From Setaria digitata (taxonomy: Eukaryota > Nematoda > Chromadorea > Rhabditida > Setariidae): a stretch of DNA of 64,000 nucleotides. A model generated the notes under the pieces. It saw nothing but the letters and a program-made list of their open reading frames with translations. It was not told the DNA's origin and did not search any database. A program made the translations under genes and the position numbers. Below, piece after piece: positions 41,294-53,640 of this stretch; positions within the stretch are counted from its first letter, which is position 1; the number at the start of each line of letters is the position of its first letter. Location: NCBI GenBank assembly GCA_003640385.1, contig RCAB01000001.1, positions 372,001 through 436,000 of the forward strand, given 5' to 3'.

Positions 41294-43509
41294 TTATTCA
41301 GGATTTACGAAGAAAGCAGAAAATGCAAATAAAATAAAAACTATGCCTCCAATCAGCGTAACTAAAAAGGAATAATTTGAAATTGTAAATAATGAAATAT
41401 GAACCCCATGAAGCGTTCCGTGGCAAACAAATAAGGCGATTATAGGAACTGTTAAAAAAGGATAGAGGAATCATAAGTATTCCCAGCAATTAAATAATGC
41501 TAGAACGAATAGTAAAAACTACCATCTCGGTGCAGTTCGTCAATCAAGTGGTACTTAGCAAAAAGATATAGCTTTCAAAAGATATGACCAGTTCATTGAA
41601 AAAGCTTGACTGTAGACTCTTACCTGTTCTAACTGATATCTGAGTGGCGACAAGTCTACCACCAATAACAGCAATCCCGGTACAGAAAGCGTGTCCTAAT
41701 ATAGTACCAAGTACTACGCCGTAGATGTTTTCACGTGCTGCCAACATAATTGTGGTCAACTGACTGCGATCACCCCATTCAGCCAAAAATGTAAGAGTAA
41801 AAGTCTCCAAAAAAAGTGTCGACATCAAACTTAAAAGCGTGTGCATTGAACTGCAACAGAAATTAATAAAATGAACTATAACACTTCTGTTAGTCAAACA
41901 AAATTTATACAGCCTACGACAATTATTTCACAGCAGATGATAATTGTGGAATAAACAGAATGTATATAAAACAAACAATTAAAAGTTTTCTTGGAAAATA
42001 AGGCGCAGAAACTTCACATAGCCATTACTACTAAGAGGTAATTTTTTCCATCTCGCAACACAATCCTACCTAACCCCCGCCTCACAAATGTATCCAAAGC
42101 TGCTCTCAAAACATGAAGGTTGAATTACTTTTGATTCGGCATACTAACTCCTCCACTCTCCATGTCAGAAATTTTGGAAGAGTCTGAAAGCAGCTCTTTC
42201 TTTTGAATTTCCGTTTTTGCCTCCGCATAGCTTTCCTGTCCATCAGCTGGAGACATTCTATATCCATCGTAGAGCATTTTTACACCAAATAATGCGAAAA
42301 GTGCCGTAGAAATAGAATAAGTTAACAATCGCGGCATGACCTGAGTAAACCATCCTAGTCCAGCTTAAAAAGATTTCTTCTAAATAAGTGGGAAAGTAAA
42401 AATGTCAAATACACCATTTCTTTGAAAGTAATAGAGCATTATTAGTTTTAATTGTTCTTCCATATAATCATTTTTTGCGCCTACAACCGCTGGATTTTGT
42501 CTGATATCTCACAAGATACACCACAGCTATTCTCGAAAAATTATATGCAACACCAATTATCATGCACTAGGGTAACAAGTGAAATTTCCTCAGTTGAGCT
42601 GAAAATAAAAATAATGAAATGGGCACCTGACAAGAGAGTCATTAAAATCAACGCTGTCATTGCTCCACAGAAAACAGTTAGGCGGGAATGCCTCATCGCC
42701 ATGATTGCAGCAATAAACCATGTCTTATCGCCTAATTCTGATACAACAATGACCGATATCGATGCAAACAGCGCATGATAAAGCGTCAAGTCCTGTAATC
42801 CCAGCGATCATTAGTAGGAATTTATATGAGCATTTGAACAGGAACCATTTGTATGAATAGTAAAGTTAAAAATGGCGACAATTTTCAGTATTAGATAATT
42901 TTTCATTCAATTTTTTCAAAGCGTAGAAGTCAGAATATCTCACAGGAATCTAGAAATTCCATATCAAAGATAATCTTGAAGAACTCCTTTAAAAAGAAAT
43001 TTATATCACAGTCAGCGGAAGAAGAAGAACTTACAATAGATTTTTTTTTGTTTTGGTCAAAAATTGTATCAAGATTCTCGTTTGCATTATTTATTGGTAG
43101 AAAAGATCTCTGCTGTTGAACTCTGTTCACGGAATCTAACTAAAAAATTTACCTGTAGAATCATTTGAGCCTGTGAAGCCTCAACAACTTTATTTTGATC
43201 AAAAAATTACTTCTTTTCCCATCTTTTTTAGCTTCTCTTCCTTCAGTGATAATAGAAATGACTTAATTATTCTTCATCAGCCAGAAAAAAAAAAGAATTT
43301 AAACTACAAAAAAGACTTTATGTATTAACTACACAGTCAATCTCAGCATATAACTAGCATGAACTGGAAATGTTACCACTCACTTTTAGGGAGGAATTAC
43401 CATTAAAATCAACATGTTCCTGCTGTAAATCACTGGCACCCACAGAGAATCCTGCTAAGTAAAAAGAGAGTAATGTGACGAAGGAGCATTGTGAATATGC
43501 AAGATTCAT
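41294..43509 (-). CDS. TMEM165/GDT1 family Golgi divalent-cation transporter
   Basis: The family moves Mn2+ and Ca2+ into the Golgi, probably against protons, and supports glycosylation. Exons 43509-43384, a proposed 18-base exon 43170-43153, 43139-43035, 42792-42627, 42363-42129, 41850-41624 and 41361-41294 give 314 residues. A signal peptide (MNLAYSQCSFVTLLSFYLAGFSV, residues 1-23) leads to a variable lumenal segment. Both family signature motifs are present: ELGDKT (102-107) and EWGDRS (241-246), each in a three-helix repeat (HALFASISVIVVSELGDKTW; FLETFTLTFLAEWGDRSQLT). An acidic and basic cytosolic loop (MSPADGQESYAEAKTEIQKK) lies between. It ends IGGIVFILFAFSAFFVNPE. Length and order fit human TMEM165. 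The micro-exon is inferred from phase only and could be skipped without changing frame. Confidence 0.92.
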
Positions 43510-44910
43510 AACGAACGGCAGAAAGGATACTGGAATAACCGACAATTCATTGGAATATTATATCACTGTTGGTCAGCAAACGACTCCTACAAAAAAGGGC
43601 TTATGAAAAATGATCAAGGCGTGACAATCACAGCGGGGTTAGAGTGCGGTCAAACACATCTTACGTGGAAGTTGGTAGCTGATAGAAAAACAAGTCAACG
43701 TCAAATAACACTCCAATTGCCTCAAGGTCAAAGGTTATATATTTTGTCAAGTAGTATGGAGTCTAAAGAAGGCAATAGGGCTCTGTAATGCCAGAGCACA
43801 GTCAAGCAGACAGAACACTCCAATCATTATTCAGCACTCCTCCACGTCACACGTCAGAGGTCATCCCACCCCCACGTATGCGTTACTTTTCTTTCACACT
43901 GATTCTCCTACGTCCTTACCTAACGTCACCTTCACGTCATCCACACTCCGCTCAACCAATACCACACTATTCAGACCGTCAACTTCAAAATATCAGGATC
44001 CAAAGCATCTAACTTCTCTGACCTTCTTCGCATCTAGCAATGCCTTCTATTTCTACTAATGTCTGGCGTCCCCAACAACACGTTTTTATGTTCTCCGTAC
44101 ACATTCCACCGCAAACTGTCACGTGTACCTAGAATTCTCCCATCAGATGTAGCTGTGTGGATGCGCATAAAGGGTAAATACTGGATTGTACTGCCGTGGA
44201 AATTGTAGGTTAGCGTAAGGCTAATCCTCGCTAGAGCGCAAACGTGGAATTAGTTAACATCCAGAACATGCCACGTGCGACTCGTTCACAAGCGAAGCCT
44301 GTCTTTCTATGGTTGTTTTCAGAAATACCTTTCGCTGTAAACAGCCAGTAGATCTGGTCGCCGGAGTCTTGTGGAGCTCAGCAGTATGGCCGTTCGATGT
44401 ATGTATACATTACGAGACGAACGACTCATGTGGGAACACGTCTTTGAGTAGGCATCACTTCAAGTTGCTCACAGTATAGAATGATTCCAGCTAACTTGTG
44501 TCACTTCTTTTACAGACTCTGTAAGAGACAAGAAATTAATTGCCAAGCCTCAACAGTGAACAGCGTTTCTTTGGAGCGTTGCTTGCAATGGAAATCCGTA
44601 AAGGGACTATTAAGAATTTGAATTAAGTCACCTACATATGTCAAATAAGAAGCATATTTGTAGGAGACTGCAGGCCGGAGATGAGGCAGCCTATCAACCA
44701 AAGGGCTTAAAATTATGGAAAGATTTCGAAGCTACTGGGAAAACGAACAAGACAGCATCATCACTTGCGACACAGTGAAAATTTTGTTGCATACTTGATT
44801 ACATTTTCTTGTTTCTACTCTTTCCTGTCGGTTGAAGAAATAATCTCGGAAGATTATAGTACATTTTCTGTTTTGTTTTTGCAACTTTTCTTTGTAGCTT
44901 CCGTAAAGCG
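43510..44910. other. Shared upstream region of divergent genes
   Basis: This lies between the TMEM165-like gene (minus) and the gene starting at 44911 (plus). Bases 43790-44400 are locally richer in C and in ACGT-like words (repeated CACGT/ACGTC) than the surroundings, consistent with promoter DNA, but no defined site can be named. No coding exon is supported. Confidence 0.4.
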
Positions 44911-45020
44911 ATGTACGATCGTATTGAAGAGGCTAATTTACCAGTTGAGCAGCAATTATACATTGCTAATCAGCTCACTCTACCACTCTCTAGACGCCAG
45001 CAAAAGTCGTAAGCTTTCTT

Positions 45021-45059
<39 letters not shown>

Positions 45060-45557
45060 AGGTGGAAAATATTGGGAGAAATTTATATTTTATAAAAGCT
45101 AATTTTGTTTCAAAATATTTTTCTTAAACTTTTTTCTTATTCTATGGATTTTGATTGTCCTCTTGATTCACTTTTAAATTTTATTTCTCCAGTTTGCATA
45201 TGGAACTCTAATGGAAGTAGGAACAGTCCATTTTTATTGACATTTCTTTAAACTTTTTAAATTGTAGAATCGAATATAAAGCAAATATTTCAATTACAAC
45301 AGATAGTTTTGGTGTTGTAACTTCATACGAAAAAGAAGGTTGTTTCCTTGTTCTTGTATATCCGGTCAAGTTTCCTGTAAATGATTTTTGACCCGACTCT
45401 TGTTACTTAAAATTTGAGTTATATGACAGTATTATTTTTATGATGTAAAAATTTTGTAAAATAGATACATCTAAGATTATTGCTATATATAATATATATA
45501 TATATATAACAATATATTTTTATAAAAAATAGATATATTATTGTATATATTCTCTGC

Positions 45558-45616
<59 letters not shown>

Positions 45617-47981
45617 CTCGGAAATATTACAGCAGTATGCCTATTGTGTTAATTAAGCATATTCAAATAGCCACATCTCTAGCATTTAATAATGCAATGA
45701 ACGAAATAAAGTGGGTCTGAGTTTGCAGTGTAACTTTTCAGGTAAAAAGTATCTTCCATCTATTCTCAAAAGAAAGATCTCAAACGGTATGATTAATTTT
45801 TGAATTAAAGAGGCGAACATTAATTCTTGAGCCTTAACTAACTCTATTGAATATCCAATACATAGGTTGTATGTAAAACTTATGTCTGTATATCGTAGTG
45901 TACTGAAATGTAAAGTGAAGCCCGTCTTGCTATTACTGCTCACTTCCATTTCTTTCATAATACTTCGCGGAGATGGATATCATAGTTTGAAATAACTACT
46001 ATTCCATCTATTTTTTGTTCTGTGAAATTATGTCTTCCTCATAATCTTCTGTTTCAGAAGATGATAACATAAATGATGAACTGGGTTACGATGCATTTGA
46101 ATTGAACGGTAAGCTGATATTAAGATGTCGAACAGATTAGCGGTTGGATTTTCAGCGGCTGAATTTCTAACATGTTGATAACTTGGTCATTTTTTATTTT
46201 ATATTTCAGGATCTGTACGGGAAATCATGAAGTTTTCACCAAGCTTCAACAAAAATTCTCTACCAGAGACATGCTGTAGTTCTGTTATTTAAGTTTTTAA
46301 TTCTTTTTAAGTCGTGATCTACGCTTCTAGTAAGCGTGGGTTTCTTGAATGTTAGTAAATTAAGCTTTATAATGTTCGCATAAAATATTTCTGGAACTTT
46401 ATCTTGTTTGGGGGTGGCCTAGAAGATATGTGGAAAAATTCCTTCAGTTACATGTGATTTAATCATTAAATAAAAAAAAATCGCGAAATGAAATGCTTGT
46501 TATTCATTTTATCTTGATTTCCATTTGTTGAGATGCGTCCCTATACTCGTTGAATCAGATCAGCATTTTCTATAACTCATTTTTTAACTTACAGGCGTTA
46601 TGATCTGCGAAAAAGATCGAAAGTTGAAAGCGATGGATCACCCAAAATTAACGATTCAGAAAAGCCTGAAGTCAAGAATTCGGTAGAGGATGTGAGTATG
46701 TGTGGATCTTATGAACTGTCCAATTTTATCCTATTTCAAAGTTTTATTTCAAATTATTATTTGTTCAGAAAAACAATCGCTTTGGCCATCGGAATGAACA
46801 CATTAATGTTGGTAGTTACAAGAACGAGATATTAAAAGGTAAGCGAGCATTCTGGAACTGGCAGTGTGTTTCCTATGTTCCACATATTTTCTCGATTTCT
46901 AAACTTCTTGTAAAGTGATTGTTTAACATGTTGATCCATTTAATATGTTGTTAAAGATGATGGAGAGCTTTCAAATATGGTGAAGAACTTTTCAGGTAGA
47001 CGAATGCCTCATGACAGAGAGGAAAATGGATCGAAGAAAATAGTACGCGAAGATACAGGAAGTATTATATGTGAAAAGCAGTCATTATCGGTTGATCAAG
47101 AAACAGATGAAAGCAAAAAGGTGTCTTGTATAAAGAATGGATTTAGCAGCAATTCAGAAAAAAGTAAAGCGAATATGCCTTGCTCCAAGGATGAAGTGAG
47201 TGTTGTAAATTCCCGATCTGGAAAAGAGCAGTTGGTTGACGTTATGCCAACGAATCGAATTGAATGCTTGGAAACCGATGAATCTGGAATCGGTGAACAT
47301 ACAGGTACTGCCAACGCTGCAAAGAGTGTGGCATCAGATAATCAACAGTTTGTTATGAAAAAGATATCGAACAAAATCTCGAATACTGTTACTTTCGACA
47401 GAGTATCAAGTGCAACGACGGTCTTTATAAAAAAAGGAAAAGCACTGTCATTTCTGGACAATACTGTTGATGAGGAACTGAAACAGTTGCTTGCTTATAT
47501 TCAGAATAAACGACAGCTCAGGGGCGTTGAGGTTAAATTTCCCTCAAATTAAATTTTATCAAATATTATTTTAATCCGAATTTTACCATTTATAACTGTA
47601 GAATTTTTGCTAAACAAATCTTAACATCATTGTTCAAAATTTTGGATTTCGGATAAAGCTCACATACGTCATGCTGTGAATGACGTGAAATAATTATCTA
47701 CATTTCGTGTCATTTAAGTACATTATTTTTCGGCCTTCTTAATTTTGTAGTTAATGCATGGAGTGTTTTTTAAAAACATCGCAACTTGGTTACATTGGAA
47801 GCCTACTTTTGACATTAATTTTTCCCAAATTGTTATTTTGCAGAAAATGAAAACGGAAAAAATATTAGAATTACGTGCCAAAGAAGCTAGCGAACTCGGA
47901 ATTGGTTTAAGAAATTATCTCAGGAAAATACAGCAAATGATTGTGTCTGAAGCTGATATTTGTTCGGTTACGATGCGTTAG
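44911..47981 (+). CDS. Unrecognised 373-residue polar protein
   Basis: Exons 44911-45008, 45268-45338, 46058-46108, 46210-46231, 46595-46691, 46769-46838, 46957-47531 and 47844-47981 join in frame. The N-terminal part is ordered-looking and partly helical (MYDRIEEANLPVEQQLYIAN). A short acidic stretch (EEDDNINDELGYDAFEL) and the basic patch KRYDLRKRSKVE follow. A long, probably disordered region rich in Ser, Lys, Glu and Asn is encoded by the 575-base exon. The C-terminus looks helical or coiled-coil (VDEELKQLLAYIQNKRQ and MKTEKILELRAKEASELG). No enzyme or zinc motif is visible. An acceptor (TTTGTAG) 13 bases before the ATG fits trans-splicing. The 22-base exon with its GTTTTC donor is the weakest join. 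Function unknown; the RPN7 gene follows on the same strand 660 bases later. Confidence 0.65.
45022..45056. repeat. Poly-T tract
   Basis: About 33 consecutive T bases, in the first intron of the 44911 gene. Confidence 0.9.
45483..45614. repeat. (AT)n microsatellite cluster
   Basis: Two AT-repeat blocks, the longer at about 45560-45614, in an intron of the 44911 gene. Confidence 0.9.
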
Positions 47982-48640
47982 AATTTTGATGTAGTGGAAC
48001 TTTTGTTTTAATTCTTTGTATTTCTAAATATTGTTATTAATTGTCGTGCAAACCATGTAATTACCTTATCCATCACTGCTTAAGGATTTTAGAGATGTTC
48101 GGAAACTATGGTCTCTGGGTGTTTAAGAGTGATTATTTTCGACTATACCTTTTTTTAATTCGTAACCACGTTGTTTTGTTCTGTATCTTTTTTTTCTTTT
48201 CTTTCTCTTTTTTTTTTTGAGTTTATGGCGTAAAGATATTCCATTTTTTCAGTTATAAGGTGATTTGATTTGTATTTGGCAACCTCAAAGCTTTTCGTGG
48301 TAGGAAAACATCAGATGTTAATGTTCATACTAGTAAATTAAATAATAGAAAACGAATTTCGATCATCATTTTTATTTCCTTTCAGATTATTGAAGTATCC
48401 AGATGTATTTGAAAAATATTCTTATCATTTCTGTGATCTCTTTTTATTTAATTTTTCCTGCCTTTTATATTTTCAGTTTTTGCGATAAAAATAGCGCTAA
48501 TACAAGATATGAACAAACTCGAGTTATCGTTTGTACTGTCTCATATGACATATTTTGATGAACTAAATTAAAGTGGATAAAGCGTAGAACACTTGCTAAG
48601 GAATGAGATGTATGGATTTTGTATTAAAAAATGATTGCAG
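47982..48640. other. Gap between 44911 gene and RPN7 gene
   Basis: 659 bases without an exon. A pronounced T-rich tract at about 48185-48220 lies between the two genes, and the region ends in TGATTGCAG directly against the RPN7 ATG. This is the arrangement expected for an SL-spliced downstream operon gene. Confidence 0.45.
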
Positions 48641-50931
48641 ATGTCTACGAAAACTCAAGAAACAACAAAGCAACAATTACTCGATGATGTTGAAAAAGAA
48701 GTAAGCTACAAAGTGCCGCATTTTATTGAGTAAGAAAGAAGTAGCATTTTAGCATTTTTTGCTACGCCTTTTAAACGCTTGAATTGTTAAATTGTTTCTG
48801 CAGTATTCTTATGTAATTATCATTCAAAATTGCTTTATTTTATGTTCCATTGTATTCAGATGTGAATTTCAGGTGATTTCAAAAATACCGAATTTAGATA
48901 TTGCACAGCTTCGTTTCTTATTGTCACATCCTGATATTGATTCGAAGGTGAAGAAGGAAAAGTGGGAAAAATTTATTGAAGTTAGTGCCTTTTATTCTCC
49001 ATACATTTGTAACATACTTAGATTTTTCTCTCTTATTAGCTCTCTTTATTATTCAAATTTCAGTTGGTCAAAGAAAATGAAATGGGACCATACTACAAAC
49101 TTGTTTGTGCTGATACGGGGACTACTATGAATGACTCATTATTTGCAAAGTTAAAAGAGACAAACGAAAAGCGTTTAAAAGAAATAGATGACGAGATAGC
49201 AGATGCTGAACAGAATTTGGGTATTTTTTTGTAAACAATATGTATGAGGGATTTAGAAACGGAAGACATATATATGGTAAATATTAGTTTCCGTTTTTTA
49301 TTATATTTTTAAATGTCTTGCAGGAGAAAGTGAAGTACGTCAGGCTTACCTCCGCAAAAGTGAATATTTGTGCAAAATCGGTGATAAAGATGCCGCGGTC
49401 TCATCGTTTAGACAAACGTACGAGAAGACTGTTGGCATTGGCTATCGAATTGATCTTATTTTCAATCTTATACGACTTGGTCTTTTCTTTTTGGACCATC
49501 AGCTAATAAATGCAAATATTGCTAAAGCAAAGAGCCTCATGGAACAGGTTGTGGATAATTTCATTCAGAAGTCTGATTCTGTTGTTTTCCATTATCCTAA
49601 CTGAAAAGTACTTCTTTCGCTGTTCGGTTACAAAGCATCCATAATATCGAAACAGGTTTATACTAGCATGCTTATCAACTCAGTAATTTAGGGTGGAGAC
49701 TGGGAGCGAAAAAATCGTCTTCGATCCTACGAAGGTCTTTACAAGATGTCAGTAAGAGACTTAAAAGGAGCTGCAGCACTATTTCTAGAAGCTGTACCAA
49801 CCTTTGGTTCTTATGAACTTATGACCTACGAACAGCTTATATTCTATACAGTTATTTCATCTGTTTATGGTAGGTGATTTCTACATTGCCATGCTGACAG
49901 TAATTTTTCTTTATTGTCAAAATATAAAAACAATTTCTTTTAGCGTTGGAGCGTCCAGATTTGCGCACAAAAGTTATCAGATGTAATGAAATCCAGGAGC
50001 AAGTTAGTTTCATTTGTTTATGGACATTTGGTAAATTATTGTTGAGTAGTATTTCCATGTTTTATTTTTCCTTTTTTCGCATTCTATTTGTTTGCGTTTG
50101 GCATTAGACCTATGTTTTATTTCAACATTTTTATATAAAGTTTACTGTATTTAGCTCACTGGTGGTGGTGAAAACAGTGAATTAGTGCCTGTAAGACACT
50201 ATTTGGAAGCTTTTTATGGATGCAGATATGATGAGCTGTTCATTGTGCTTGCGAAATTGGAAAGTGAACGGCTAAAATTTGACCGTTATTTGGCACCACA
50301 TTATAATTATTATTCGAGGGCAATGCGTCTCAAGGCTTACGAGCAGTTTCTTACCCCTTATAAAACAGTAAGCCTCAGTTTTTATCAGTCTTATTTTTCT
50401 GTCTGTTCATTCATTTGTTCAGTGAGAAATATGGAGTTTAGTTTACAATGAAGACCATGCAAGTCATACATACTTGTGTCTTTAGGATTTTAACTTAAAA
50501 TTTCAAGAAATATCTTGTTTTTGGAAAATATTACATACATTAGATCATTTTTGTTTTAGGTTCGTTTAGACATGATGGCCAAAGATTTTGGCGTTTCTAA
50601 AGAATTTATTGATAAGGAATTACATCGACTGATTGCTACTGGTCAGCTGCATTGCCGAATAGATGCTGTTAGGGGAATTATAATAATGAATCATCCTGAT
50701 ACTAAAAATCATCTTTATCGCAGTGTCATTAAGTGCGTTTCCATCCTTTTTTTTCAAACAGTTTACCAGCGTTTTTGAGATTGGGCTTAAATCTTGAATT
50801 GCCGCATGTTGGATAGAAATTCAGCTTTGATAGTGTTGTGGATTGAGGGTATTTCTCAAACTTTGTTTTTCAGAGACGGTGATATTCTCCTGAATCGTAT
50901 ACAAAAGCTGGCACGCGTGATTAATGCCTGA
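48641..50931 (+). CDS. 26S proteasome non-ATPase regulatory subunit 6 (RPN7/PSMD6)
   Basis: A PCI-domain lid subunit of the 19S regulatory particle, needed for lid assembly and ubiquitin-dependent protein degradation. Exons 48641-48700, 48873-48980, 49064-49220, 49324-49547, 49692-49869, 49944-50002, 50155-50367, 50560-50732 and 50874-50931 give 409 residues (human 389). TPR-like helices run from about residue 20 to 220 ([70 protein letters not shown]). The PCI region follows ([52 protein letters not shown]), and a C-terminal helix ends [16 protein letters not shown]. The ATG directly abuts an ATTGCAG acceptor, a strong sign of trans-splicing. An AATAAA lies near 51166. Confidence 0.96.
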
Positions 50932-51984
50932 AATTTTGGACCTTATATTTCGTTTCTGTATCGAACTTCGAGTTCCGTTATAAAAAAAAAAAAAAAAAAA
51001 AGAAAGGAAGAAAAAAGAAAACAAAAAGTTTTTTGGGAATTCAAGTGCGAAAATGGTGATTTCATTCTTAATCTCGAAGACAGGTTGCTGTTGCTAAGCG
51101 TGACAGTTCAGGTTAAGGTTATGGACTGTTAAGTAGTCTGCTGTCTGTTTACATAACTGATACTGAAATAAAACATTCGCTTTGATTGCATTACAGTGGT
51201 TTGTTCTGTCATGGTATTCGTTAAATATGCAAGGTGTGCTTAAGTTTTCATAAGTAGATGTGAATAAAGGGAATATGAATCTCTGTAGATCAATGAGACA
51301 CTAATCTTGACACAAGTATAGAAAACACCATGAGATGGATGAAAAGTTACCGAAAAAAATATAGGTCTTTGAAGAATTAAAGCAAAGAGGCATGTTGGGT
51401 GTTGCTTGTTTTAACAATCTGTTATGAAGGTTTGCTGAGACAACTTTAAACATTTCAAAAAAGTGGTTAGGAATTGGTTCTATATAAACAAGCAAGGGAA
51501 CTGAGATGACGTCATTTGCATTGGATGTCAATCACTGAGAAGCAAGTTCGAAAGGTGGGCAGGAGATACGGAATTTGCTACTGATGGAGTGCCGAGCTGT
51601 TCCGGAAAGACCCCGCAACTGAACCCTTCACCAAAGGACGTTCACATTTCTAACGGGTGGGATGATTTATTGCACATCGGCACAACTCTTTGTAATTGAA
51701 TAGTTTCGCGGTATTTTTGGAGAAGTTGCAAGGAAAACAATGCAGTGTTTATTTGACTTTTGCTTGAAACGGTAGTGAGTCGGTTGGTTTCCCTCTCTTT
51801 CAGTTGCACTTGCTCCTGGCTACTACTCCACACCTGTCTCCTCTCTTCACGCATTCAGTCCTTCCTTCTCACCGTTTAAATATCATGGCTCTTCACCTGT
51901 GCTGCATGTTTGTGTGGTTGTTCCTGCTCTCATTTATTAACTAATCGGTTACAACTGATCAGAAAGGTCTAGGTCTGTTACAGT
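50932..51984. other. Intergenic region
   Basis: 3' flank of the RPN7 gene with a poly-A run at about 50982-51001 and AATAAA near 51166, then the upstream region of the gene at 51985. No exon supported. Confidence 0.5.
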
Positions 51985-53640
51985 ATGGATATTCATAATT
52001 CCTCATTCACAATTAACTCTCCGAACACTGGAAGTGGAAACGACAAAATTGCATTTTTGGAAAGCAGTAAGGCAAGTGAACCGTCTACTACAGTATCTTC
52101 TGACATTGCAAAAAGTTATCTAGAAGATGAAAGCGAAAATATCGCTGATGATGCTTCAAAGGTTTCTTTTAAATCTGTTGCGTTTGAAGTATCTCATATT
52201 TACAGCTTCATCATGCCCTTTGAATTTTTAATCCAAATCCTTCAATTTTATAGACGGATTTCCATTTGGCTGGACATCAGCCACGAAGCCGAACTCGCAA
52301 ACAGTCGGACCCATTTCGTGTTCATAATTGTAAAGGTAATTGATACCTGTTTATTTTAAGAGTAAGAGCTCATCTGGAGGCCCGCCCATTTGTCGTCTTG
52401 TCCTTCTGGGTCGGTCAGTAAACTACTTCTGTGTTTTTAGCCGAATATGCTTAGGTCTGGTTGAAAGAATTTTGGTTAGTTCTATTTAAGATCGTTTGCC
52501 ACCTCTTGAAACTGAACAACAGTTTCGTGTCGCTGTAACAAGATGTGCAAGAGGAGGCGATTCCATGGAACGTAATCCTTCAAACGGCAAGTTTCTTAAA
52601 CGTATTTTTATTTAATGCCTTCATTATATTTATTTCATCTATTTTAGTTATACTTTTATTTAGTTGTTTTGACAGATGTATAACGTACTAATCACTGCAA
52701 ATGTTGATCGATTCAAAAGATAACGCATTTCAGACTCTTGCTTCTTTCCTGGTTCTTAAACATCCACGTTGACTAACATTTTGTTATAAATCCTTTTAAC
52801 TTTCAGCTGGCTTGGGATCGGCACAAAATGTACCGACTTTGTCTCCGCTGATCTTCGAAGTATGGAAGAGTTTATATATTATATAATGAGTGGTTTTTGT
52901 TCAATAAAAAGTATTCTGTGGGAAAACTGATATCTTCACTCATAAAACTTAAAAACAAAGTTATGAACTTTGCTTGTTCACTGGATGGAATTATTTAATG
53001 TAATAGGTGAAACCTATTATCATATTTTTTTTTTAGGTCAAACCTATTATCATATCTTCATCTCCAGTGATGAAATTACATTCTTCAGCTAGAGCTAAAG
53101 GTGTTGGACATCGAAGAACTGCTGCTGAAGTTGATGCTTTCTTTACTCGTCTCAGTACTCCAAAATACATTAGAGGTTCTTTCATAGCTAAATTTTTACT
53201 CTTTGAGTAAGGCATTTTTGTCTTCTGTTTTTTACTCTCATCTAGCTCTTCCAACCTCGTAAGTTTGCTCATTGTTTCAGGGAAAGTTTCAAAGGGGAAG
53301 AGAACTGGCGATCACACTGAACAAATGAGGTGAGCTTTACGTACGGTTCGAGGAGGATAAATAATTGTGGACTTTGTCCTTTGTTTTTAACTAAATGATT
53401 CAAGTAACACATACAAAAGTTAAAAGTTTCTCACCTCGTAAAATATTCTTTTGGGATTCGAATTAGTTACCGTGAGCCGGTATCTTTGCTTTTACGCGAA
53501 CTTGATTTATGAAATTCATGTTCAGTGCAACGCAACGCTATAGATGCGAAGCAACAAAAGGACTATCCGTGAACGTTATTCGTACACGAAGTAGTTCCAC
53601 AGCACGTTCTGGGAGTCGTCTTCCAAGCGCTGAGAAATGA
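51985..53640 (+). CDS. Unrecognised 236-residue basic Ser-rich protein
   Basis: Exons 51985-52161, 52254-52335, 52491-52586, 52807-52859, 53037-53175, 53281-53329 and 53526-53640 join in frame. An acidic, Ser/Thr-rich N-terminus (MDIHNSSFTINSPNTGSG to ENIADDASK) gives way to a basic middle (GHQPRSRTRKQSDPFRVH) and RLPPLETEQQFRVAVTRC. The segment SPLIFEVKPIIISSSPVMK and a possibly folded helix (GHRRTAAEVDAFFTRL) come next. The Lys/Arg/Ser-rich tail ends RSSSTARSGSRLPSAEK. The composition suggests a nucleic-acid- or microtubule-binding, largely disordered protein, but no named domain is recognised. The third exon ends in a GC donor (GCAAGT). There is a short direct repeat across the acceptor at 53036. 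Confidence 0.6.
53011..53055 (+). repeat. 15-base direct repeat across a 3' splice site
   Basis: AACCTATTATCATAT occurs at 53011-53025 in the intron and again at 53041-53055 just inside the exon, separated by a T-run and the AG acceptor. Confidence 0.85.

Noticed and set aside
44765..45061. 98-codon hydrophobic plus-strand frame overlapping the first exon of the 44911 gene
   Set aside because: It runs into the poly-T tract, is the alternate frame of a better exon, and does not connect to the downstream exons as well as the MYDRIEE frame.
45009..46057. Direct splice from 45008 to 46058 in the unrecognised gene
   Set aside because: The phase is wrong and gives an immediate stop. An intermediate exon at 45268-45338 restores frame.
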